DNA from: Phycisphaerae bacterium
Lineage (GTDB): Bacteria; Planctomycetota; Phycisphaerae; Tepidisphaerales; Tepidisphaeraceae
DNA: 7,487 nt
Assembly: GCA_014380825.1 (NCBI GenBank)
Contig: JACMJD010000052.1
Location: 1 to 7,487 of the forward strand
Direction of reading: 5' to 3'
Positions 1-6,982 of this stretch are shown one piece after another (positions within the stretch are counted from its first letter, which is position 1; the number at the start of each line of letters is the position of its first letter). The notes beneath the pieces are model-generated. The model worked only from the letters and a program-made list of their open reading frames with translations. It was not told the DNA's origin and searched no databases. Both the position numbers and the translations under genes were made by a program.

Positions 1-543
1 CGTCATCGGTGTCAGCTCGGATGGCTTCCCGACAGCAGTGTTTCCGGTCGCGATCGCCGGGGCGATCTTCCATGTGAACAGATACAGCGGCAGATTCCAC
101 GGGCTGATCAACCCCGCCACCCCGCGCGGCTGGCGCAGCGTGTAATTCAATGCGCGATCGTCGGTCAGATGCGCTTCGGATTCGCTGTGCAGAATGGCCG
201 TCGCGAAGAACCGGAAGTTGGCGGCCGCGCGCGGAATGTCGACCAATCGCGCCAGCGCGATCGGCTTGCCGGTGTCGATGCTCTCGGCCTTGGCGAGTTT
301 CTCCAGATTTGCGTCGATCAGGTCCGCCAGGTTCAGCAGGATTCGCGATCGTTTCTCCGCGGGCGTGTGCGACCAAGACGGGAAGGCGCGCTCGGCCGCC
401 TCGACGGCGCGATCGATATCCCGTTCGTCGCTATCCGCAACCAGAGAATAGGTTTCGCCGGTTGCGGGCTCGACGTTGTCGAGAAACGCCCCGCCGGCTG
501 GTTCGACGAACCGTCCGTCGATAAAATTCGGAATCCGCAGCAT
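1..543 (-). CDS. Aldehyde dehydrogenase, N-terminal part (gene runs off the window)
   Basis: NAD(P)-dependent oxidation of an aldehyde to its acid, cytosolic. Only the first 181 of the usual roughly 480-500 residues are here; the catalytic cysteine lies outside the window. The start ATG (541-543) gives an N-terminus beginning MLRIPNFIDGRFV, the usual beginning of this superfamily. Residues 147-153 read SPWNLPL, with the oxyanion-hole asparagine N150, and K173-P-S-E is the cofactor-binding KPSE. The stretch around 147-178 (SPWNLPLYLFTWKIAPA, then GNTAVGKPSE) most resembles the 2-hydroxymuconic / 2-aminomuconic semialdehyde dehydrogenase group (ALDH8-like), which acts in aromatic-ring or tryptophan catabolism. 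That subgroup is inferred from memory of its sequences; the superfamily call is firm. No Shine-Dalgarno sequence precedes the ATG. It is divergent from the LRR gene, with only 40 bases between the start codons. Confidence 0.93.
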   Translation of the reverse strand, partial: MLRIPNFIDGRFVEPAGGAFLDNVEPATGETYSLVADSDERDIDRAVEAAERAFPSWSHTPAEKRSRILLNLADLIDANLEKLAKAESIDTGKPIALARLVDIPRAAANFRFFATAILHSESEAHLTDDRALNYTLRQPRGVAGLISPWNLPLYLFTWKIAPAIATGNTAVGKPSELTPMT

Positions 544-583
544 GCAATTAGGAAATATACCATCGCGACGTGATGATTCGCGA
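544..583. promoter_or_regulatory. Short divergent intergenic region with an AT-rich core
   Basis: These 40 bases separate the aldehyde dehydrogenase start (minus) from the preferred LRR start (plus) and must hold or overlap both promoters. The only AT-rich patch in the neighbourhood lies at 546-559. On the minus strand it offers TATATT (559-554), 10 bases before the dehydrogenase ATG, which would give an almost leaderless mRNA. No convincing -35 element was found for either direction, and no clear ribosome-binding site fits the LRR start. The assignment is weak and rests on position and composition. Confidence 0.3.
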
Positions 584-1432
584 ATGCCCCAAGCGCCGCC
601 CCAGACGACGCCCCAAACGACACCGGCGACGACGACGGGCGCCAGCACCGATGCCGACGCGCTGGATCAACTCGACGCCGAGCTGCACGAAGTCGGCGCG
701 CTGCCGGACAACGAATCGGTTCGCAACCATCTCGTGAATCAGCCACTGATCGGCTCACAGTGCTTCGATCGCAACATCAGTTTGTTTATCGAATCAAGCC
801 GGGTGGTCGGACTGCAATTGCGACAGCTCTCGCTGAGCGATATTCCTGAGTCGATCTGGCGATTTGAAAATCTCCGCACGCTGAATCTCGCCGAGAACAA
901 AATTCAAACCGTCGCCGACGAGCTTGGTCAGCTTGTGAATCTGACGATGCTCGACCTCGGCCACAACCAGATCACCGCCCTGCCCGAATCCCTCGGCCAA
1001 CTGCGATCGCTGCGCGATTTTCTGTACCTGCACGACAATCGCCTGATCATGCTGCCCAGCTCGATCGGTCAGTTATCAAGGCTGAGGTATCTGAATATCA
1101 GCGACAACCAGCTCGTCTTTCTGACCGACACACTCGCTCAGCTCGGCGAACTCTGCGACTTGCTGGTCGAGCGCAATCAGCTCGAAGATCTTCCCGCGTC
1201 GGTCGGACGATTATCACATCTGTCGACGCTCAGCCTGCGCAACAACCGCCTCGCGACTCTGCCCGAACTGTCCGGCCTGACCAATCTGCAAAACCTGGAT
1301 CTGCGCGGAAACCGGTTTGAATCGCTGCCCGCCTGGATCGCGAGCCTGCCTTACCTGTCCAGGCTCGATCTGCGATGGAATCGGCTGACGAAGATTCCGG
1401 CCGGTTTGGACGACGTGCGCGTACTTCTGTGA
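584..1432 (+). CDS. Leucine-rich-repeat protein, probably cytoplasmic
   Basis: A 282-residue protein made mostly of leucine-rich repeats, a solenoid used for protein binding; the partner is unknown. A low-complexity N-terminus rich in P, Q and T (residues 1-19) is followed by an acidic helical stretch (20-70). A degenerate first repeat (74-96) leads to seven clear repeats starting at residues 97, 120, 143, 167, 190, 213 and 235, and a last one at 258. Most are 23 residues with the pattern LxxLxLxxNxLxxLPxxLGxL; the one at 143 has one extra residue and the one at 213 one fewer. No signal peptide or membrane segment is seen. The frame is also open back to an ATG at 476, but that would overlap the start of the dehydrogenase, so 584 is preferred; 542 is another option. 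The stop abuts the pnkp stop. Confidence 0.85.
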   Translation: MPQAPPQTTPQTTPATTTGASTDADALDQLDAELHEVGALPDNESVRNHLVNQPLIGSQCFDRNISLFIESSRVVGLQLRQLSLSDIPESIWRFENLRTLNLAENKIQTVADELGQLVNLTMLDLGHNQITALPESLGQLRSLRDFLYLHDNRLIMLPSSIGQLSRLRYLNISDNQLVFLTDTLAQLGELCDLLVERNQLEDLPASVGRLSHLSTLSLRNNRLATLPELSGLTNLQNLDLRGNRFESLPAWIASLPYLSRLDLRWNRLTKIPAGLDDVRVLL

Positions 1433-3982
1433 TCACAATCGCGGATCGACCGGTTCGCTCTCCAGCGCCATCACGCCGAACACGCATTCGTGAACGCGGC
1501 GCAGTGGCTCCCGACGGACGAATCGTTCGAGCGATTCGACGCCCAGCGCGAACTCGCGCAGCGCCAGCGATCGCTTAGCGGCCAATCCGCGCGAACGCAG
1601 GCGGTCGAGATTGATCGGATCGTCATATTCCGGCCCATAGATGATGCGGAGATATTCCTTGCCGCGGCACTTGATCGCGGGCTGCACGAGGCCGCGCTTG
1701 CCGCGCACGATGAATTCGAGCGGCTTGATGACCATGCCTTCGCCGCCTCGCGCGGTGAGCTGTTCCCACCATGCAACACCTTCGTTGACGCTGGCCGGGT
1801 CGAACGTGTCGACGGATTTGCATTCGGTCGCCATGAGGATCGAATTCGGCACCGCGAGCTTCGCCAGCGTCTGCATATGCCAAGCGTGATCTTTGTCGAC
1901 GTGCACGCGCCCCTCGCTGGCCAGCAGATGGAACGGCGCGAGCTTCAGATCATTCGCGGAATTCACCGGCCAGCAGTATTGACGATACGCGTCAACATAC
2001 TGCGTCACGCGCTGCTGTCGCGCGCGATGATGGTCCAGCAGTGCCGTCACTTCTGCCGATTCACTTCTCGCGCTCGTCTGCTCAAGCACTTTCACGACAT
2101 CCGCAATCGCCGCCCGTCCCGACGATCCGACGGCCGCATACTGATGCTTCAACAATTCCTGCGCCTTGGCCGACCAGGGCATCAGCTCGCAGTCGAGGCA
2201 GAACCAGTCGCTGTCAAATTCCTCCCAGAAATTGGCGGCGTCCAGCGCGGAGCGAATCTGGGCGAGCACTTGCGCTTCGACATTTCGATCATCGAAGAAC
2301 CGCCGCCCAGTGCGCGTGTAAATGATGCCGCTGCCATCATCGGTGATGCCGAATCGCTTCGCCGCCGCCGCTTCGTCGCGACAGACGATCGCCACGGCCC
2401 GGCTGCCCATGTGCTTTTCCTCGCAGATCACCTTGCCCACGCCGTTGTCCGAGAAGTATGCGAACGCTTCGCGCGGATGCTCCAGCAATCCCGGCTCGCG
2501 CGTGGTCTCGGTGGGCGACATCGTGGGCGGCAGATAAATCAGCCACTTGGGATTGGCGGCGAAGCGGCTCATCACCTCAAGTGCCGGGATCGCATTCTCT
2601 TCGCGCACGGTCACGCTGTGACTCAGCCGGGTCGTGATGATGCGTTTGCCGATCACGTCGGCGATGTCCAGCACGTCATCGTGTTGCTGCTGCGCCGACA
2701 GCGGCGCGCTGAGATCTGGCGCGAGAAACGGCTTCGACGGTTCCGCGTACGTCCGCTTCGCGGCGACCGAGATAATTTCCTTCTCCGGCCATCGCAGCGC
2801 GGACAGCTTTCCGCCGAACACGCAGCCGGTGTCGATGTTGATCGTGCGATTCAGCCAATCCGCTTCAGGCACCGGCGTGTGGCCGTAGACGACGTGTGCA
2901 TCGCCGCGATATTCGCTCGCCCAGTTGTAACGCACGGGCAGACCGAACTCGTCGGTCTCGCCGGTCGTCTCACCGTACAGCGCGAACTCGCGCACGCGCC
3001 GACTCGCCCGGCCGATGTAGCGCTGCTTCATCCCCGCGTGTGCGACCACCAATCGCCCACCGTCCAGCACGTAATGCCCGACCAGCGAATCGAGAAACTC
3101 CGCGATCTCCTTTCGATATTCCAGCGGCTGCGACTCGAACTGTTGCAGCGTCTCGGCAAGCCCGTGCGTAATCTGAACATCTCGCCCGCGCAACTTGCGC
3201 ACCAATTTCACATCATGATTTCCCGGCACGCACAACGCTTGGCCGTGCTCGCACATCGAGCGGACGAGATTCAGAACGTCAACGACTCTCGGCCCTCGAT
3301 CCACCAGATCGCCCAGAAATAATGCCTTTCTTCCGGCCGGTGGAGCAACATTGGCCGGATCACTGGTCTCGTAACCCAGCGTCGCCAGCAGTTCGATCAA
3401 CTCATCGAAACATCCATGTACATCGCCAATGATGTCGAACGGCCCACGATCTTCCTTGCGATTATTCCACAACGGCTGCCGCTCGATCGTGACCTGCTCG
3501 ACTTCCTCAGCCGTGTTGAGCACATACACATATCGAAACCCCTCGCGCTCCAGCCCGCGCATCCCGCGCCGCAACTGCATCAACTGATTTCGCACCACGT
3601 GCCGTCCGAAATCTCGATCAGGCCGCTGCTTGTTTCGCTCGTGGCAGAGCTCTTCCTGCAGCTTCAGCACGATTGCCACGGGCAACACATCATGCTCGCG
3701 CGCCAGCTCGACCAGCGGCTTGCGCGATTCGGGCTGAACGTTCGTCGCATCGATTACAGTGACGAGGCCGCGCGCCAATCGTTTTCCCGCGACGTAATTC
3801 AACACATCAAACGCGTCGCCGGTGGCTTCCTGACTGTTCTCGTCATCGCTCACCAGCCCGCGGCAGAAGTCGGATGAGATGATCTCCGTCGGCTTAAAGT
3901 GTTTGCACGCGAACGTAGATTTCCCGCAACCACTGGGGCCGACGAGCGCGACGAGGGAGAATTCGGGGATGGTGATTTTCAT
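1433..3982 (-). CDS. pnkp: Bacterial polynucleotide kinase-phosphatase-ligase Pnkp (RNA repair)
   Basis: A three-domain, 849-residue enzyme that heals and seals broken RNA in the cytosol together with Hen1. The N-terminal kinase phosphorylates 5'-OH ends: P-loop GPSGCGKST (15-23, K21 and S22), D38 and R41, and arginines of a lid around 116-127. The central binuclear metallophosphoesterase removes 2',3'-cyclic or 3' phosphate: D187 and H189 in GDVHG, D225 and D228-R229 in GDLVDRG, N255-H256 in GNHD, H315, and H368 in GHTP. The C-terminal ATP-dependent ligase has nucleotidyl lysine K523 (EEKHMGS), GGEGMVIKP (746-754) and a final lysine motif QPAIKCRGKEYL (767-778). Numbering of the kinase and first phosphatase motif matches what I remember of the Clostridium thermocellum enzyme, which supports the ATG at 3980-3982. 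That start overlaps the stop of the 109-residue gene as ATGA. Length is normal and no key residue is missing. In the family, ligation needs Hen1. Confidence 0.97.
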   Translation of the reverse strand: MKITIPEFSLVALVGPSGCGKSTFACKHFKPTEIISSDFCRGLVSDDENSQEATGDAFDVLNYVAGKRLARGLVTVIDATNVQPESRKPLVELAREHDVLPVAIVLKLQEELCHERNKQRPDRDFGRHVVRNQLMQLRRGMRGLEREGFRYVYVLNTAEEVEQVTIERQPLWNNRKEDRGPFDIIGDVHGCFDELIELLATLGYETSDPANVAPPAGRKALFLGDLVDRGPRVVDVLNLVRSMCEHGQALCVPGNHDVKLVRKLRGRDVQITHGLAETLQQFESQPLEYRKEIAEFLDSLVGHYVLDGGRLVVAHAGMKQRYIGRASRRVREFALYGETTGETDEFGLPVRYNWASEYRGDAHVVYGHTPVPEADWLNRTINIDTGCVFGGKLSALRWPEKEIISVAAKRTYAEPSKPFLAPDLSAPLSAQQQHDDVLDIADVIGKRIITTRLSHSVTVREENAIPALEVMSRFAANPKWLIYLPPTMSPTETTREPGLLEHPREAFAYFSDNGVGKVICEEKHMGSRAVAIVCRDEAAAAKRFGITDDGSGIIYTRTGRRFFDDRNVEAQVLAQIRSALDAANFWEEFDSDWFCLDCELMPWSAKAQELLKHQYAAVGSSGRAAIADVVKVLEQTSARSESAEVTALLDHHRARQQRVTQYVDAYRQYCWPVNSANDLKLAPFHLLASEGRVHVDKDHAWHMQTLAKLAVPNSILMATECKSVDTFDPASVNEGVAWWEQLTARGGEGMVIKPLEFIVRGKRGLVQPAIKCRGKEYLRIIYGPEYDDPINLDRLRSRGLAAKRSLALREFALGVESLERFVRREPLRRVHECVFGVMALESEPVDPRL

Positions 3983-4308
3983 TTCGGCTTGCGCGGCGCG
4001 AACAACCTGTCAGGTACGCTCCCGGTTTCCATCACGTTGTCATAGGCCACCGTAAGATGACTCGACCATTCGGCGTCATACGCCAGGAGCAGGTCTCGCA
4101 TTAGTTTCTGATTGCAGCGTTCCCAGTCCAGCATGAGGTGGGGGATGTTGTGTATCGCGTCCATCAACGCAGCGATTTGCCGTTCGCGGTCCCCTGAGAG
4201 GCGATTCGAGATGCTCCCACACTCCCATGCAAGCAACCTCGCCTCGAGAGCGGCTCGATAGAGCACTTCGCTACACGCAAGCAAATGTCGATCTGGGGTG
4301 GTAGTCAT
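3979..4308 (-). CDS. Unrecognised 109-residue protein between hen1 and pnkp
   Basis: I cannot assign a function. The protein looks all-helical and soluble, with likely helices near residues 6-31, 40-55, 57-80 and 84-95 and a basic tail (PRKPK). Notable residues include W28, D50, H53, N54, P56, W62, R64, D78 and W81; the core DAIHNIPHLMLDWERCNQ (50-67) looks like the conserved part of a small-protein family rather than random coding. There is no P-loop, nuclease, methyltransferase or zinc motif, and no signal peptide. It starts 10 bases after the hen1 stop and ends in a 4-base ATGA overlap with pnkp, so its translation is probably coupled to both. No Shine-Dalgarno sequence precedes its ATG (4306-4308). 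The context suggests an accessory or regulatory role in RNA repair; this is inference only. Confidence 0.8.
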   Translation of the reverse strand: MTTTPDRHLLACSEVLYRAALEARLLAWECGSISNRLSGDRERQIAALMDAIHNIPHLMLDWERCNQKLMRDLLLAYDAEWSSHLTVAYDNVMETGSVPDRLFAPRKPK

Positions 4309-4318
4309 GATCTTGGTT

Positions 4319-5719
4319 TCACGTCTTGAACACCGCCATCTGCGTCGCGGGGCCGACCTCTGGATCTTCCGGACCGACCGGCAGGAGCTTCACCACATAT
4401 CCAAACCGCTCGGCGACGCGCGAACACCACGCTTGAAACTGTGCTCGCGTCCACTCGAAGCGATGATCTTTGTGACGAAACTGCCCGGCGGGGAGCGTTT
4501 CGAATCGCACGTTGAACTCCACGTTCGGCGTTGTCACCACCACCGTCTTCGGTTTCGCGAACTCAAACAACACGCGCTCGAACGCCGCCAGGCGCGGTTC
4601 GTCGAGATGTTCGATCACCTCAACTACCGCCGCCGCATCAAAACCAGAGATTCGATTGTCGCGATAGATCAGCGAGCCTTGAATCAGCTTGATCCGCTGC
4701 CGCTGCTTTTCCGGCATTCGATCAAGATGCAGTTTGTCGGCGGCGATCTCCAGCGCGCGATGCGAGACATCCAGTCCGACGATCTCCGCGAACTGTTTGT
4801 CGTCGATCAGTCGTCGCAGCAGATTGCCGGTGCTGCAACCGAGATCCAGCACGCGCGTCGCGCCGCTTTCCTTCAACGCCCACATCACGGTGTTCAGCCG
4901 ATGCTCGTTCAGGCTGATCTTTTGCTCGACCTTTTCCTCTTCCTGCCCGTGTTTTTCTTCGGCCGCGTCGACGTCGAGCTGATCGTCATCCAGCAACTTG
5001 CTCATCGCATCGCGCATCAGGTGTCGGTGATGCTTGAGATATCGTTCGACGATCTGATCTTTCTCCGGATGCTTCGCCAGCCAGGTTTCACCGTGGCGGA
5101 GAAGCTTTTGCACCTCGTCGTCGCCGATCCAGTAATGCTTGTCGTTGTCGAGCACGGGGATCAGCACGTAAAGGTGCGTGAGCAATTGCTCGAGCGTGAT
5201 CGTGTGCGAAAGCTCGACCGTGAAATATGAGCTGTCGCCCCATTCCGGAAAGCGCTCATCGAGCGTGTGGCGCGTGGCGGAGATCTGGTAGCCCAGCGGC
5301 TCGAACAAGCGGCGCAGAAATGGCTCGCCTCCGCGACAGGGGAGAACACTGATCCGCGCCGTGAGCGGGATCGGTTTTGTCGCCAGCTCCGGACGATCGC
5401 GGCTCGTTCCATTCAAAGCAGAACCGAACACCTGGGCGATCGCGACGCTCAGAAATGAGCAGGCGACGTAAGGCCGATCGTTCACATACTGTTCGAGCGA
5501 GAAGCCTTCGCCTGCGGGACCGCGACGATTGCGAACAAGACCCACCGGATCGACATCCAGCAGTAGCGCCGCGGTGCAGCGATCGTCCGCTGCTTCGGAA
5601 TAGAACACGTGAGCTTGACCGAAATTCAGGCTGAACGTCTGCGCTTTGGCCGGGTTCTTATGAAGCAGGTAGCCAAGATCGGTGGCAGGCGCGTGGGTTG
5701 TCGAAATCGTCAACAGCAT
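4319..5719 (-). CDS. hen1: 3'-terminal RNA ribose 2'-O-methyltransferase Hen1
   Basis: Adds a methyl group from S-adenosylmethionine to the 2'-OH of the 3'-terminal nucleotide at an RNA break before Pnkp seals it, protecting the repaired site from re-cleavage. The 466-residue protein has the bacterial two-part build. The N-terminal half (about 1-240, opening MLLTISTTHAPATDLGYLLH) is known in the family to activate the Pnkp ligase. A charged linker (244-266) follows, then the methyltransferase. Visible there are the SAM motif DLGCSTGN (292-299), D317, the metal ligands E367, E370 and H371 in EVIEHLDE, TTPNVEFN (396-403), and H416 and H419 in HKDHRFEW. These run one residue ahead of the clostridial Hen1 numbering as I recall it, which supports the start at 5719. 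In-frame ATGs at 5755 and 5731 are alternatives, but they add residues unlike the family's beginning. No Shine-Dalgarno sequence is seen. Confidence 0.96.
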   Translation of the reverse strand: MLLTISTTHAPATDLGYLLHKNPAKAQTFSLNFGQAHVFYSEAADDRCTAALLLDVDPVGLVRNRRGPAGEGFSLEQYVNDRPYVACSFLSVAIAQVFGSALNGTSRDRPELATKPIPLTARISVLPCRGGEPFLRRLFEPLGYQISATRHTLDERFPEWGDSSYFTVELSHTITLEQLLTHLYVLIPVLDNDKHYWIGDDEVQKLLRHGETWLAKHPEKDQIVERYLKHHRHLMRDAMSKLLDDDQLDVDAAEEKHGQEEEKVEQKISLNEHRLNTVMWALKESGATRVLDLGCSTGNLLRRLIDDKQFAEIVGLDVSHRALEIAADKLHLDRMPEKQRQRIKLIQGSLIYRDNRISGFDAAAVVEVIEHLDEPRLAAFERVLFEFAKPKTVVVTTPNVEFNVRFETLPAGQFRHKDHRFEWTRAQFQAWCSRVAERFGYVVKLLPVGPEDPEVGPATQMAVFKT

Positions 5720-5729
5720 CGCGGGAGGC

Positions 5730-5757
5730 ATGCTATCAGCGACGAGGCGCGGCACAA
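5730..5757 (-). promoter_or_regulatory. Possible promoter for hen1 giving a nearly leaderless mRNA
   Basis: In the 57-base gap after the tonB-like gene the minus strand reads TTGTGC (5757-5752), 16 bases, then TAGCAT (5735-5730), preceded by TGA so that it resembles an extended -10. Transcription would begin about 1-4 bases before the hen1 ATG at 5719. This fits the absence of a ribosome-binding site and argues against the longer hen1 starts, which would lie in or upstream of the promoter. Both hexamers match the consensus only partly; hen1 may instead be read through from the upstream gene. Confidence 0.3.
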
Positions 5758-5776
5758 ATCGAGTCCACGACGATAT

Positions 5777-6817
5777 TCACGAGAACGAGACCAGAAACAG
5801 AAACGTTTCCTCGCGCAGCGGCTTGGCGTCTTTCGTCGTTTTCGGTTCGAACCACCACTGGTACGCCGCGACGCGGCAGGCTTGGTCGATGTTGTCGGAG
5901 CCGCTGGATTTCAGGATCATAGCGGACTTCACGTTGCCGGATTGGTCGATCGTGAGCTGAAGGACGAGTCGTGCCCGGCCGAGTTGAACGCTGTCGACCA
6001 TGCCGGCCATGCCGATGCGCGGATAGGTCAGCCGATGCGCCCGGCCGAGCTGCGCTTTGGTTCCGCCGGGGCGGAACTGGGCGCCGCCGATCACGGTGAA
6101 CGGATCGGATTCGGTATCCGATTGCGGCGCGGGATCGGCGGGCGCGTTCGGCGAGCCAGGTTGTCCGGTCAGATCCTGCGTCACCGGTGACGCTGCGACA
6201 GGCATCGCGGTCGATTCGACAGCGACGACTTCGGGCTGCGCCTCGCGCGCGGGCGTGGCGGGTCGGTCAACTTTCGCGTCGGCCTTCTGATCATCGATCG
6301 GCCCGATACCAAACGGAATCGCGCGCTCTTCTGGCGATTCGATCGATTCTTCAACCGCCTTCTGCGCCGCGCGCGATTCTGGCGAGTTGTTTGATGCGAT
6401 TGCCGGGGCGACGGCGACGGCTGGGCTGCCGGGTCGCAGAACCGAATCGGAAAGCTCGGAATGCATCCGCCCCGGGCCCTGTGGATCGCGGCTCAAGAGC
6501 GCCTGATTTTGCGCGCCCTGCCGCGCGATCAGCGGCAACTCGCCCGGCGAATCATCGAGCGCGCTGCCGGTGCCATCGGCTCGGCCAAGTTTTTCATCGC
6601 GGTCTGGTTCCGGCGCTTCAGGGTCGGGCGGAAGCGGAATGACGATGCGATCTGATTTTGCCTCGACGATCTGATTACGATCAAACCCGGGTAGAAAAAT
6701 CCGGTCGTGTGCGTAGAGATCGACGGCTGTCACCACGACGAACGCGTGCAAAGTGAGCGACGCGCAGAACGCGATCGTCGTCGTGCCAATGATGATGTTT
6801 CGCGAGCGCGGCGGCAT
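5777..6817 (-). CDS. TonB-like energy transducer
   Basis: A 346-residue inner-membrane protein with TonB architecture; TonB proteins carry energy from the ExbB/ExbD proton channel to outer-membrane transporters. A short basic start (MPPRSR) precedes one membrane segment (about 8-32) containing SLTLH (20-24), which matches the SxxxH pattern of the TonB membrane anchor. A long disordered linker rich in P, A, D, E and S follows (about 50-265) and would span the periplasm. The C-terminal domain (about 266-346) has the family pattern: YPRIGMAG, LVLQLTIDQSGNVKSAMI (284-301), SSGSDNIDQA, then QWWFEP and a final beta strand. No exbB, exbD or receptor gene is in the window, so the partner is unknown. 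The gene lies 57 bases upstream of hen1 on the same strand and may be co-transcribed. The start ATG (6815-6817) has a weak AAGGGA about 12 bases upstream. Confidence 0.88.
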   Translation of the reverse strand: MPPRSRNIIIGTTTIAFCASLTLHAFVVVTAVDLYAHDRIFLPGFDRNQIVEAKSDRIVIPLPPDPEAPEPDRDEKLGRADGTGSALDDSPGELPLIARQGAQNQALLSRDPQGPGRMHSELSDSVLRPGSPAVAVAPAIASNNSPESRAAQKAVEESIESPEERAIPFGIGPIDDQKADAKVDRPATPAREAQPEVVAVESTAMPVAASPVTQDLTGQPGSPNAPADPAPQSDTESDPFTVIGGAQFRPGGTKAQLGRAHRLTYPRIGMAGMVDSVQLGRARLVLQLTIDQSGNVKSAMILKSSGSDNIDQACRVAAYQWWFEPKTTKDAKPLREETFLFLVSFS

Positions 6818-6836
6818 GCGGTGGCTATTTCCCTTA

Positions 6837-6866
6837 TCGACGCGTCGACGAGGATTGTATCAGCGA
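6837..6866 (-). promoter_or_regulatory. Likely promoter and palindrome ahead of the tonB-like gene
   Basis: On the minus strand TGATACAAT (6862-6854) resembles an extended -10 element (TGnTATAAT), 36 bases before the start codon. The region 17 bases upstream (AGACTT) is a poor -35. Just downstream, within the leader, lies a perfect 12-base palindrome, TCGACGCGTCGA (6837-6848), which could be an operator or could be chance in GC-rich DNA. The promoter would separate the tonB-like gene and what follows from the LOG gene, whose transcript probably ends in the hairpin repeat. Confidence 0.4.
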
Positions 6867-6898
6867 TGTGGCGCGAAAGTCTGGAAGAGCGGAATGCG

Positions 6899-6982
6899 AA
6901 CCACCAAGGCACCAAGAACACCAAGAATTCAGATACAAATTTTGTGTTTTGGCTTCTTGGTGTTCTTGGCGCCTTGGTGGTT
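6899..6982. repeat. Intergenic hairpin repeat with 29-base arms of the ACCAAG type
   Basis: Left arm 6899-6927 and right arm 6954-6982 are reverse complements at 28 of 29 positions, with a 26-base AT-rich loop that itself pairs partly. Each arm is built from three ACCAAG units spaced 8 and 9 bases apart (6903, 6911, 6920). The one mismatch (6911/6970) is A-C in plus-strand RNA but G-U in minus-strand RNA, so the hairpin is fully paired only in transcripts of the flanking genes. It begins directly after the LOG stop codon and could end that transcript, although no clear U run follows. Repeats of this look are, from memory, scattered between genes in Planctomycetes and relatives, probably as small non-coding mobile or structural elements. 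No transposase or target-site duplication is visible. Confidence 0.85.

Noticed and set aside
476..583. An N-terminal extension of the LRR protein from ATG 476
   Set aside because: It overlaps 68 bases of the dehydrogenase coding start on the other strand, and the extra residues look like its antisense translation.
600..645. Short repeated CCCCA(G/A)ACGAC-type units
   Set aside because: They encode the low-complexity PQTTPQTTPATTT start of the LRR protein; two to three imperfect units are not a meaningful DNA repeat.
150..758. Several short frames across the dehydrogenase and the LRR N-terminus
   Set aside because: They are arginine- and serine-rich shadow frames. The real gene on the minus strand is the dehydrogenase, which is open across the window edge.
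1490..3322. A 610-codon open frame on the plus strand, antisense to pnkp
   Set aside because: Its composition (rich in R, H, A) is typical of a shadow frame of a GC-rich gene. It shows no domain, while the minus strand encodes an intact Pnkp with every motif.
4298..5230. A 310-codon open frame on the plus strand, antisense to hen1
   Set aside because: It is a shadow of the Hen1 coding frame; no recognisable motif or sensible start.
6899..6982. The repeated ACCAAG units as a possible CRISPR array or attachment site
   Set aside because: Units are 8-9 bases apart with no spacers, and the arms are inverted. There is no cas gene or integrase.
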